Assembly (NCBI GenBank): GCA_009392195.1
Contig: VFGY01000021.1
Coordinates: 1-64,000 of the forward strand
Source: SAR202 cluster bacterium
GTDB lineage: Bacteria; Chloroflexota; Dehalococcoidia; Lucifugimonadales; OSU-TB39
Length of the DNA stretch: 64,000 nt
Reading direction: 5' to 3'
The position numbers and the translations under genes were made by a program. Positions 44,817-52,295 of the stretch are shown here, piece after piece. Every line of letters begins with the position of its first letter. Within the stretch, counting starts at the first letter, position 1. The notes under the pieces were generated by a model that was not told where the DNA came from, ran no database searches, and saw only the letters and a program-made list of their open reading frames with translations.

Positions 44817-46229
44817 TTACAAAGAAGGTTGCCTGATCCAGTCAGTTGCATTTTCAAAAGAAAGGCCAACGTCTAATAAACTTTGTTCTTTAAAATATGG
44901 AGCAACTAATTGAAGACCAATTGGTAATCCTGAGTTAGAAAATCCACATGGAAGAGAAATTGCTGGATGGCCGGATAGGTTAAATGGCCTAGTTAATCGA
45001 GACAAAAGAGGTAAAGGGTCTTCCTTTTTTCCTTTTATTAAAATTTCTTTTTCATCTAGCCCTGGGGCTAATACTGGCATGGTTGGAGTCAATAATAAGT
45101 CGACTTTTTCGAATGTAGTATTGAGCCCCTTAATGAAAGCTGACCTAGCTCTCTGAGCTCTAAGATAATCCACCGCACTTACAAAATTACCAAGTTCTAC
45201 TCTCCACCTGCTACCAGGGTCAAGTTCACTGGCATGGTTTTCCAAATCTTTTGAATGTATTTCTGATGCTTCAGCGTTAATTATTATAGTGGATATATCT
45301 AATGACTTTTCAATCAATTCTAGTTTAACCTCAAAAACTTCAGCTCCAAGAGATTTGAGTACCGCTGCTGCTTCAAATACAGCCTTTTTTACTTCTTCGT
45401 CAATAATGTCGAAAAAGAATGAGTCAGGAATTCCGATTCTAATATTATCAACTGAAGCTTTAAGATCTTTGTAATAATCAACAGGGGTAAATTTTGCGGA
45501 ATTGTAATCTGAAGGATCATGCTTGGCAATTGATTTCAGCATTATTGCACAATCAGTCACGTTTTGAGCCATTGGGCCGGGTGTGTCTTGTGACCAACTC
45601 ATAGCAAATGACGCAGACCTACTGATTGTTCCAAAAGTTGGTTTTATTCCAACTATTCCGCAAAGAGCAGAAGGTATACGTACTGAACCTCCTGTATCAC
45701 TCCCAATAGCGGCTTTAGATTGTCTAGATGCGACAGATGAGCCAGATCCTCCACTGGATCCTCCTGTCATCTTTGAATTATCCCAAGGATTTCTCGAAGG
45801 TCCGTAATGAGGGTTTAAACTGGTAGCACCCATGCCAAATTCGTGCATCTGGGTTTTGCCTATAGTAATAGCTCCGTCAGCTTTAAGTTGACTTACCATA
45901 TAAGAGGTCTCCGTAGAGTAATCACTTCCATATATTTTACTACCAGCAGTAGTTTTGGTTTGAGCCTCATGAAAAAGGTCTTTGATTCCGATTGGCATAC
46001 CATGAAGTGGACCTTTGTAATTACCTGAAGAGATTTCTTTTTCAGCAATTTTTGCTTCTTCTAAGCTTTTTTCAGATAAAACGGAGATAAAAGAATTTAG
46101 TTGCTTTTCAGTACTTTTAATCCTGTCTAGATGAGATTTAATTAAGTCAACAGGGGATATTTGTTTTGATTGAATTAACCTAGCAGCCTCAGTGATAGTG
46201 AATTTCCACAAATCCGAATCTCGTGTCAT
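44817..46229 (-). CDS. Amidase-signature enzyme, GatA-like
   Basis: 470 residues. The amidase Ser-cisSer-Lys set is present: Lys83 (GMPIGIKDLF), cis-Ser in GGSSGGSGSS (158-159) and Ser182 (GSDTGGSVRIP). It resembles GatA of the tRNA-dependent amidotransferase, but AFAMSWSQDTPGPM replaces the GatA block ASSLDQIGP and no gatB is present. The gene starts inside the previous one (ATGA overlap), and that neighbour is GatC-like. Either a divergent GatCA pair with gatB elsewhere, or a small-molecule amidase with a GatC-like helper; I lean towards the latter. Confidence 0.8.
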   Translation of the reverse strand: MTRDSDLWKFTITEAARLIQSKQISPVDLIKSHLDRIKSTEKQLNSFISVLSEKSLEEAKIAEKEISSGNYKGPLHGMPIGIKDLFHEAQTKTTAGSKIYGSDYSTETSYMVSQLKADGAITIGKTQMHEFGMGATSLNPHYGPSRNPWDNSKMTGGSSGGSGSSVASRQSKAAIGSDTGGSVRIPSALCGIVGIKPTFGTISRSASFAMSWSQDTPGPMAQNVTDCAIMLKSIAKHDPSDYNSAKFTPVDYYKDLKASVDNIRIGIPDSFFFDIIDEEVKKAVFEAAAVLKSLGAEVFEVKLELIEKSLDISTIIINAEASEIHSKDLENHASELDPGSRWRVELGNFVSAVDYLRAQRARSAFIKGLNTTFEKVDLLLTPTMPVLAPGLDEKEILIKGKKEDPLPLLSRLTRPFNLSGHPAISLPCGFSNSGLPIGLQLVAPYFKEQSLLDVGLSFENATDWIRQPSL

Positions 46230-46417
46230 TCTTGGTCTGCCATGAATCGAGTAATAGGCTCTACATCTTCTAAGTCTAAATCATCCATAGAACGTATTTT
46301 AGATTGTAATTCGTTAACATGTGGCAATAATTCTTGTATCCGTTCTTCAGTTAATTTGATCCCCGCCAGTTCAGCGAGAACCTTGAGTTTTTCAGGTGTG
46401 ATTTTTTCGTTTTCCAT
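46226..46417 (-). CDS. GatC-like small subunit
   Basis: 63 residues. EKLKVLAELAGIKLTEERIQELLPHVNEL followed by LDLEDVEPITRF matches the layout of GatC (two helices, then a D-x-x-x-VEP-T strand), though it is about 30 residues shorter than typical GatC. GatC wraps around GatA and stabilises it. The overlap of four bases with the amidase gene indicates coupled translation and a physical complex. Similar GatC-like partners (AtzG) serve AtzE-type amidases. Confidence 0.72.
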   Translation of the reverse strand: MENEKITPEKLKVLAELAGIKLTEERIQELLPHVNELQSKIRSMDDLDLEDVEPITRFMADQE

Positions 46418-46459
46418 ATTTCCCCTATGTAATATTATTCAAATTTGGCTTAGCTAGGT

Positions 46460-46900
46460 TTACGCATTTCCCCAAAATTCTACAGTTATCTTATTAATTT
46501 TTTTATCTCCCAAGAGTTTTAAGGTGCTTTTATGAAATTTATTAGCTTCTTCATCAGACACTAGCAATCTTAAACATTCTATTATTCTAGTTATTCTTAA
46601 ATGATTATGATTATACTGCTTTTTCCAAGATTCATTCCTTTTTAAAAAGGATAAAAACCATTTGGAAGATTTAATAATATTTTGTTTTATGGTTTCATTT
46701 GTTTGGATTCTTTCTATAGTGGTATCGTCATTTAGATAATATGTATGAGGATTTGAGTTGCTTGGTTTGTTTAAGGGAAATACTACTTGAATGAAGTCAT
46801 GTATCTGCTCAATTTGTATGTCAGTATATCTCCAAATCTCTTTTAAAGTCCTTCCTCTAAAATCACCTCCCTCTAAATTTAGAAATTTTTCAAAATCCAT
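46460..46900 (-). CDS. OGFr-domain (opioid growth factor receptor-like) protein
   Basis: 146 residues. DFRGRTLKEIWRYTD (residues 13-27), IEQIHDFIQVVFPLNKPS (30-47) and the following NPHTYYLND and IIKSSKWFLSFLKRN match the OGFr_N domain (PF04664), first named for a vertebrate receptor and widespread in bacteria as a stand-alone, all-helical protein. The bacterial role is not known. The usual HDYIQWLFP reads HDFIQVVFP. It lies 60 bases after glmS on the same strand and before the GatC-like gene. Confidence 0.78.
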   Translation of the reverse strand: MDFEKFLNLEGGDFRGRTLKEIWRYTDIQIEQIHDFIQVVFPLNKPSNSNPHTYYLNDDTTIERIQTNETIKQNIIKSSKWFLSFLKRNESWKKQYNHNHLRITRIIECLRLLVSDEEANKFHKSTLKLLGDKKINKITVEFWGNA

Positions 46901-46960
46901 AATACATCGAGGGTTGGTGAGAGATGACTTTGTGATTTACATTTGTTCTGTACTTACTGT

Positions 46961-48799
46961 TCATTCCACAGTGACAGATTTAGCTAAATTCCTAGGCTGA
47001 TCGACATCACATCCCCTTGTTACAGCAATATGATAAGAAAGTAATTGTAGTGGTAATGAATTCAATATTGGACTAAGTTCATGAGAAGATTCTGGCAGAT
47101 AAATACAATGATCAGAAATATTAGATATAGTATCGTTTCCTTCGGTGACAACTGACAAGATAGGTGCACCCCTGGCTTTACATTCGTTTATATTACTTTC
47201 CATTTTTTCATATAAATCGCTACTTGGTGCTATAGCTACTACAGGCATGTTTTCGTCTATTAATGATATTGGTCCGTGTTTCATTTCGCCTGCAGGATAT
47301 CCTTCTGCGTGTATGTAACTGATTTCTTTTAGTTTTAATGCCCCTTCCATGGCAATTGGGTGGTTGATACCTCGTCCCAAGAAGAGAAAGTTATGATAAT
47401 GACTTAGGCTTTTTGCTAATTCATCATATTGATTTGGGTCATAAAGTATTTGTCCAATCAAGTCAGGTAATTTAGATAATTCAGATATTTTATTTTGTAT
47501 TTCTTTAGTAGTTAACCTGTTCAACTTAACTCCCAGTTCTATTGCCAATAGATAAAGTAAAACAAGAGAACAGGTAAACGTTTTACTTGCGGCTACTGCT
47601 ATTTCTGGTCCAGCTTTTATTTGCATGGAGTAGTCAGCTATACGGGTGCTCTGAGTATTTTCGTAATTACACAATGTTATTTGTTGTGCCCCTTTATTAC
47701 GGGCTAATTCCATTGCTGCTAACGTGTCAGCTGTTTCACCAGACTGGCAAATAGACACTATTAGTGTTTTATCGTCTACTAAAGGGTCTCTGTATCTGAA
47801 TTCAGAAGAATTGTCTATTTCAGTTGGGATTTTTGCAAATGATTCTATCCAGTATCTTGCTACCATGGCGGCATGCAAGCTTGTACCCATTCCAATAATG
47901 ACTACTCGATTGATTTTATCTGCATTGAAGTCCGATAATTCTGGGAGGTCAATTGTAAGGTTATTGAAAGATACTCTACCACTTAACGTTTGCATTATTG
48001 ATTCGGGTTGCTGGTTTATCTCTTTCAGCATGTAGTGCCGATATCTTCCTTTGCCTGAATCTATTTGGTTTCGTGGAGTTATGACGAATTTTTTGGAAAT
48101 AGACTTGCCGTCTATAGAATAAAAAGAAGCACTTGTAGCATTGATTGCTGCTATTTCACCAGGCTCAATGTAAGTCACATTGTTAGTGTAGGGAGTTATT
48201 GCAGGTAGGTCGCTAGCAATTAACATTTCCTCATTAGCGTTTCCGATTACAAGTCCTCCAGCATACCCTAGTCTAAAAGCGACTATTGTATCCGGATTGT
48301 TTTTGTGTACGGCAAGTATCGCATTTGCTCCTTGTAAAGCTTTTGCGGTTTTACGAACTGATTCTAAAAAGTCGTCCCCATCTTTCAGATATTGTTCTAT
48401 TAAGTGGGGTATACATTCAGTATCAGTATCGGATTCAAATGTATGGCCTTTATTTTCGAGATCGGTTTTTAGTTCTTTAAAATTTTCTACTATACCGTTA
48501 TGGACAATACTTATTTCTTCGGAACAATCTTGATGAGGATGAGCATTATCTTTGGTAGGGGGTCCATGAGTAGCCCAACGCGTGTGTCCGATACCTGTGG
48601 TTCCTTCTAAATTACTTTCTGAGATTAAGTCGGCTAATTCAGAAATTTTACCAGCGGACTTTAATATCTTGGGGTATGATCCATTGTTATAAATTGCCAT
48701 CCCGGAACTATCATACCCTCTATATTCAAGACGGCTTAGTCCGGACAAAATTATATCTTTTGCAGGTTTGTTCCCTGTATACCCTATAATGCCACACAT
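46961..48799 (-). CDS. glmS: Glutamine-fructose-6-phosphate aminotransferase (isomerizing)
   Basis: 612 residues, close to the usual 609. After Met1 comes the nucleophile Cys2 (CGIIGYTG) of the N-terminal glutaminase domain, with GHTRWATHG. Two SIS domains follow (IGMGTSLHAAMVARYW, SICQSGETADTLAA, CSLVLLYLLAIELG), and the C-terminus ends DVDQPRNLAKSVTVE, as expected. It makes glucosamine-6-phosphate for cell-wall precursors. Only 71 bases separate it from plsC, too few for a glmS ribozyme, and none is seen. Confidence 0.97.
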   Translation of the reverse strand: MCGIIGYTGNKPAKDIILSGLSRLEYRGYDSSGMAIYNNGSYPKILKSAGKISELADLISESNLEGTTGIGHTRWATHGPPTKDNAHPHQDCSEEISIVHNGIVENFKELKTDLENKGHTFESDTDTECIPHLIEQYLKDGDDFLESVRKTAKALQGANAILAVHKNNPDTIVAFRLGYAGGLVIGNANEEMLIASDLPAITPYTNNVTYIEPGEIAAINATSASFYSIDGKSISKKFVITPRNQIDSGKGRYRHYMLKEINQQPESIMQTLSGRVSFNNLTIDLPELSDFNADKINRVVIIGMGTSLHAAMVARYWIESFAKIPTEIDNSSEFRYRDPLVDDKTLIVSICQSGETADTLAAMELARNKGAQQITLCNYENTQSTRIADYSMQIKAGPEIAVAASKTFTCSLVLLYLLAIELGVKLNRLTTKEIQNKISELSKLPDLIGQILYDPNQYDELAKSLSHYHNFLFLGRGINHPIAMEGALKLKEISYIHAEGYPAGEMKHGPISLIDENMPVVAIAPSSDLYEKMESNINECKARGAPILSVVTEGNDTISNISDHCIYLPESSHELSPILNSLPLQLLSYHIAVTRGCDVDQPRNLAKSVTVE

Positions 48800-48870
48800 A
48801 ATCTATATATTTTACCATCTTGACCTAATGTAGTGTTATAGGAATCTATTGATAGCTATGAATATGTACT

Positions 48871-49500
48871 CTATCTGTATATACCCCTGTATTCGGAAGG
48901 TAGTAATCCTGCGATTTCTTTCATAACTATATCGAGTAGTCCTTCTGAATCATTGTTTTGTATTAATTCAGGATAATTTTTGGGGTCAATTGCGGTACCT
49001 ATATTAACTGTTAATTTGCCTGTTGGGTTAAGTACTCTTAGCCATGTACCTAAATTTTCGGTACCTGTGATGCCTACTGGTATGATTTTAGCATTTGTGG
49101 CCATAGCAAGTTTCGCTGCTCCTTTTTTAGGGTGGTTCATTGATTTTGGGTTACGTGTCCCCTCTGGGAAAATTACTATCACATTACCTTGATTCAATAA
49201 ATCCGTTGCCCATCTGTAAGCCTTTAAATCTATAGAAGTTCGTTTTACTGGATGAGCGCCATATTCCTTTAAAAGGTAATTAACTATGCCGCCTGTAAAT
49301 ACTGAACTTTTAGCCAAAAAATTTACCTTCCGTGGGATACTTGCGGAGAGTAATGGTGGATCAAAATTACTTTGATGATTTGCTGCGATTATCAAAGGAC
49401 CTTTTTTAGGAACATTATCAAGCCCTTTAACTCTCCATGTTGAAAAAGAGCGAAGAGTGATTCTCTGTAAGAATGTGCATATGTTATATATTATCGACAT
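48871..49500 (-). CDS. plsC: 1-acyl-sn-glycerol-3-phosphate acyltransferase
   Basis: 209 residues. The catalytic NHQSNFD (H42-x4-D47) and the acceptor-binding FPEGTRNP are in place, with VKRTSIDLKAYR between. A hydrophobic N-terminal stretch anchors it to the membrane. PlsC makes phosphatidic acid, the substrate of CdsA in the rightward operon. It overlaps the 3' end of cmk by 10 bases, so translation is probably coupled. Confidence 0.93.
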   Translation of the reverse strand: MSIIYNICTFLQRITLRSFSTWRVKGLDNVPKKGPLIIAANHQSNFDPPLLSASIPRKVNFLAKSSVFTGGIVNYLLKEYGAHPVKRTSIDLKAYRWATDLLNQGNVIVIFPEGTRNPKSMNHPKKGAAKLAMATNAKIIPVGITGTENLGTWLRVLNPTGKLTVNIGTAIDPKNYPELIQNNDSEGLLDIVMKEIAGLLPSEYRGIYR

Positions 49501-50162
49501 TTTATTGATTTAAGGATTATAGCTACGGTTTGTTCTATGTTCAAATAGTCAGTATTTATCAAGGTTGCATCTGAAGCTTTTTTTAAAGGGGCATGTGATC
49601 TGGTTGAATCAAGTGTGTCTCTATGTTTAATATCTTTTAATACTTGGTCAAGAGTTATGCCAGATGATGAGTTCAATTCTGAAAAACGTCTTTGAGCTCT
49701 GATGTCAGGTGAAGCTTCAAGATAAAACTTGTGAGAAGCACTTTTTAATACGTTCGTCCCTATATCGCGGCCAACCATTATAATCGAATGATGTTTTGAT
49801 AATTCTCTTTGGTTCGTTACTAGAATTTCACGGATTTCTGGAATTTTAGATATCGTTGATACCAACTTGTTGACCTCGGGGTTTCTTAATGATGAAGTTA
49901 CATCGTATCCATTGACTTTTATACTTTTTGCTAAATTGTTAGTCGAGTCAAATTCCACGACTATAGTTTTAGCTACTTTAGATAATTCAATTTCATCATA
50001 AGGGGAGATGGTTTCATTTATAGCAGCTACACTTAATGCTCTGTACATAATACCTGTATCTAAGAATCTGATTTTTAAGATTTTAGAAACTTCTTTACCT
50101 ACGACAGTTTTCCCAGAAGCAACTGGTCCATCTATGGCAATTGTTAAATGGTTATTTGGCAT
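49491..50162 (-). CDS. cmk: Cytidylate kinase
   Basis: 223 residues. P-loop GPVASGKT (12-19), RFLDTGIMYRAL, VGRDIGTNVL and the lid region DIRAQRRFSEL identify Cmk, which phosphorylates CMP and dCMP. The pair cmk-plsC is a common bacterial arrangement. Upstream on the same strand is the epimerase gene, with an 8-base gap. Confidence 0.94.
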   Translation of the reverse strand: MPNNHLTIAIDGPVASGKTVVGKEVSKILKIRFLDTGIMYRALSVAAINETISPYDEIELSKVAKTIVVEFDSTNNLAKSIKVNGYDVTSSLRNPEVNKLVSTISKIPEIREILVTNQRELSKHHSIIMVGRDIGTNVLKSASHKFYLEASPDIRAQRRFSELNSSSGITLDQVLKDIKHRDTLDSTRSHAPLKKASDATLINTDYLNIEQTVAIILKSIKCR

Positions 50163-50170
50163 TTTATCGT

Positions 50171-50926
50171 TTAATTTTGAAATTTATCAGCAGTGTCAAC
50201 CGGGTCCCAATTTAAATGTTCTCGAGTGGGATTTAGATCTCTATAGTTCCATTTGTTATCCGAATTAACAAATAATATTGCAAATTTTAATTTATCCGGC
50301 GCTTCGATGCTTTTTGATATAGCTGATTTGATATCATTATGGCTAAGCCATGTAGAATAGTGCCTCTTTAGACTTGGTTTGTTTTCTGGTAAAACAGCTC
50401 CGATTCTCAAACATATTACCGATAATGAATATTCATCTGAAAAATGTCTACCAATTGCTTCCCCCCATACTTTTGATGCACCATATATCCCTTTAGGCCA
50501 TACATCAGTTGGTGGTACCATTTCCCATGGAGATTTAATGTTGTCGTAATCACCTTCGGTTAGCCAGTTGTAAGGTTCTTCCTTGTCCCATCCACGTGCT
50601 GCGTCTCCAGAACTAGCAAAAATCACCCTTTTCACACCTTGGATTCTACTTGCTTCATAAACGTTGTATGTCCCTTCCAAGTTGGTTTTAAGCATAGAGT
50701 CCCATGATGCTCCAGGCAATTGAGCTGCTAAATGGACGACTGTATCGATGCCTTGAAATGCGGCTGTTACTTTGGCCAAATCATTAATATCAGCTTGAAT
50801 GCAATTTACGTCTTTTAGCTGAGATCGGTTTAAAGCCGTTAATTGATATTCGGAATTGTTTTTCAGATCATTATAAACAAGTTGGCCAATTAACCCGCTC
50901 ATTCCTGTAATCAATATTTTTTTCAT
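50171..50926 (-). CDS. NAD-dependent epimerase/dehydratase, uronate dehydrogenase-like
   Basis: 251 residues of the extended-SDR fold: GMSGLIG (8-14), VVHLAAQLPG, SSGDAARGW and Tyr148-x3-Lys152 (YGASK). The block VICLRIGAVLPENKPSLKRHYSTWLS resembles bacterial uronate dehydrogenase, which oxidises galacturonate or glucuronate with NAD to the lactone. It could also be another sugar-acid oxidoreductase. Together with the SDR upstream it forms the start of the leftward run that includes cmk and plsC. Confidence 0.78.
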   Translation of the reverse strand: MKKILITGMSGLIGQLVYNDLKNNSEYQLTALNRSQLKDVNCIQADINDLAKVTAAFQGIDTVVHLAAQLPGASWDSMLKTNLEGTYNVYEASRIQGVKRVIFASSGDAARGWDKEEPYNWLTEGDYDNIKSPWEMVPPTDVWPKGIYGASKVWGEAIGRHFSDEYSLSVICLRIGAVLPENKPSLKRHYSTWLSHNDIKSAISKSIEAPDKLKFAILFVNSDNKWNYRDLNPTREHLNWDPVDTADKFQN

Positions 50927-50949
50927 GTACGATTCCTATAGCTGATAGG

Positions 50950-51678
50950 TTAACCTCTACCAATATAAAGTTGACCAATAGGCAAAACCGTTGTGTCAAG
51001 CATATTCACTTCAGGAGGCATGGCTGCCATAGTTAATGCTGCTGAAGCGATAGCTGTTGTATCCATCATTGGTTCTTGGTGCATGCTTCCTTTGCTTTCA
51101 TCTCTCCATTCAGTTAAAACATTACCTGGATTAAGGCAACCAACTGAAATGCCATGAGCCCTTCCTTCTAATGCTGAGCTTTTTGTCAGACCAATCAACC
51201 CGTGTTTAGACGAAGTATATGGAGCAGAATTCATTCTCGGCATTTGCCCGGAAATACTTCCTATATTAATAATACGTCCATTTTTCTGTGGCTTCATTAT
51301 TTTAAAAGCTTCTCTTGTGCACAAAAATACACCGGTTAGGTTGACAGTCATTGTTTTAGACCATGTTTCCAATGACAGACTTTCAATAGACCCACCATCA
51401 AATATCCCAGCGTTGTTAACAACGATATCAAGCTGGCTATATTTTTGTTTTGTGATTTCAAATAGATTTATTATGTCTTCTTCTTCAGAAACATCGGTTT
51501 TCACAATAGTGGTTTCATTAACCTTATTAAGGTCATTTGCCAATTCTTCTAGTTTATCTAATCTTCGTGCAGCTAATATTAATTTAGCTCCTTCAGCAGA
51601 AAAATATTGTGCGATCTCTTTTCCTATCCCGGAACTAGCTCCAGTTATTATGCATACTTTACCTTCTAATTTACCCAT
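50950..51678 (-). CDS. Short-chain dehydrogenase/reductase (classical SDR)
   Basis: 242 residues. TGASSGIG (12-19), AARR after strand 2 (an NADP-type basic loop), VNNAGIF, Ser141, Tyr154-x3-Lys158 (YTSSK). The C-terminus lacks the usual G-x-x-I-x-VDGG ending and instead runs MLDTTVLPIGQLYIGRG, as in a group close to serine 3-dehydrogenase/YdfG-type enzymes. It heads the leftward nine-gene run. Substrate unknown. Confidence 0.88.
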   Translation of the reverse strand: MGKLEGKVCIITGASSGIGKEIAQYFSAEGAKLILAARRLDKLEELANDLNKVNETTIVKTDVSEEEDIINLFEITKQKYSQLDIVVNNAGIFDGGSIESLSLETWSKTMTVNLTGVFLCTREAFKIMKPQKNGRIINIGSISGQMPRMNSAPYTSSKHGLIGLTKSSALEGRAHGISVGCLNPGNVLTEWRDESKGSMHQEPMMDTTAIASAALTMAAMPPEVNMLDTTVLPIGQLYIGRG

Positions 51679-51765
51679 TTGGTACTTACCTCTTTTGTAA
51701 AAATGTATTTGGCTTCAATAATTTTGATAGATTAACAATCCGTCATATAGAACGTTGTATTGTTA

Positions 51766-51795
51766 TTGAATGCTAATACCAAACTTGATTATAAT
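51766..51795 (+). promoter_or_regulatory. Candidate promoter for the ferredoxin gene
   Basis: TTGAAT (51766-51771) and a perfect TATAAT (51790-51795) with an 18-base spacer, about 125 bases before the ferredoxin ATG. A second TATAAT at 51898-51903 overlaps the leader and is too close to the ribosome-binding site. Confidence 0.4.
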
Positions 51796-51922
51796 GTATC
51801 TGTTTTGATAACTCTAATTGTAAAAGGACCATTAATTTTTGTTTTTAATGTCCTATTAAAAGTTTTGTTGAAGCATACTTTTTGATTAAATCAACGATAT
51901 AATTAGCCGGAGGAAGCTATAG

Positions 51923-52171
51923 ATGACTTATATAATTGCTGAACCTTGTGTTGGAGTGAAAGATGCGGCTTGCATAGATGTGTGTCCCGTGGATTGTATT
52001 TATGCTGAAGAGGAAGATGACATGTATTATATACATCCCGACGAATGTATTGATTGTGCTGCATGTGAGCCAGTTTGCCCTGTGACAGCTATTTTTGCGG
52101 AAGAAGATGTACCAGCAGAATGGGATAGCTATACAGATTTGAATTACAAATATTTTGATGTAGAAAGATAG
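51923..52171 (+). CDS. 7Fe ([3Fe-4S][4Fe-4S]) ferredoxin
   Basis: 82 residues. The cysteine pattern is Cys9-x7-Cys17-x3-Cys21-Pro with Cys25, then Cys42-x2-Cys45-x2-Cys48-x3-Cys52-Pro. The x7 spacing in the first group is the mark of the FdxA/Azotobacter FdI type, with a 3Fe and a 4Fe cluster. The strongly acidic surface (EEEDD, EED) suits docking to reductases. A CCGGAGGAAG Shine-Dalgarno gives high expression. It could feed IspG or other iron-sulfur enzymes of the window. Confidence 0.93.
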   Translation: MTYIIAEPCVGVKDAACIDVCPVDCIYAEEEDDMYYIHPDECIDCAACEPVCPVTAIFAEEDVPAEWDSYTDLNYKYFDVER

Positions 52172-52295
52172 TCTAATTAGAAGCAACTTTTTGATTTAGA
52201 GCTTGGTTTATATATAAAAGTTAGACCCTATGTGTTCGATAAAAATCGATCAAATAAACGTTACTTGTTAGCATAGTCAGTCAGGTTGGAGTTAC

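Noticed and set aside
44817..46229. Calling the amidase a true GatA
   Set aside because: GatA-specific motifs are altered and gatB is absent from the window.
48800..48870. glmS ribozyme
   Set aside because: Only 71 bases upstream and no conserved core; glmS instead follows plsC in an operon.
52172..52295. tRNA-like GTTCGAT in the gap before aconitase
   Set aside because: No cloverleaf or acceptor stem can be drawn around it; no tRNA or rRNA found anywhere in the window.
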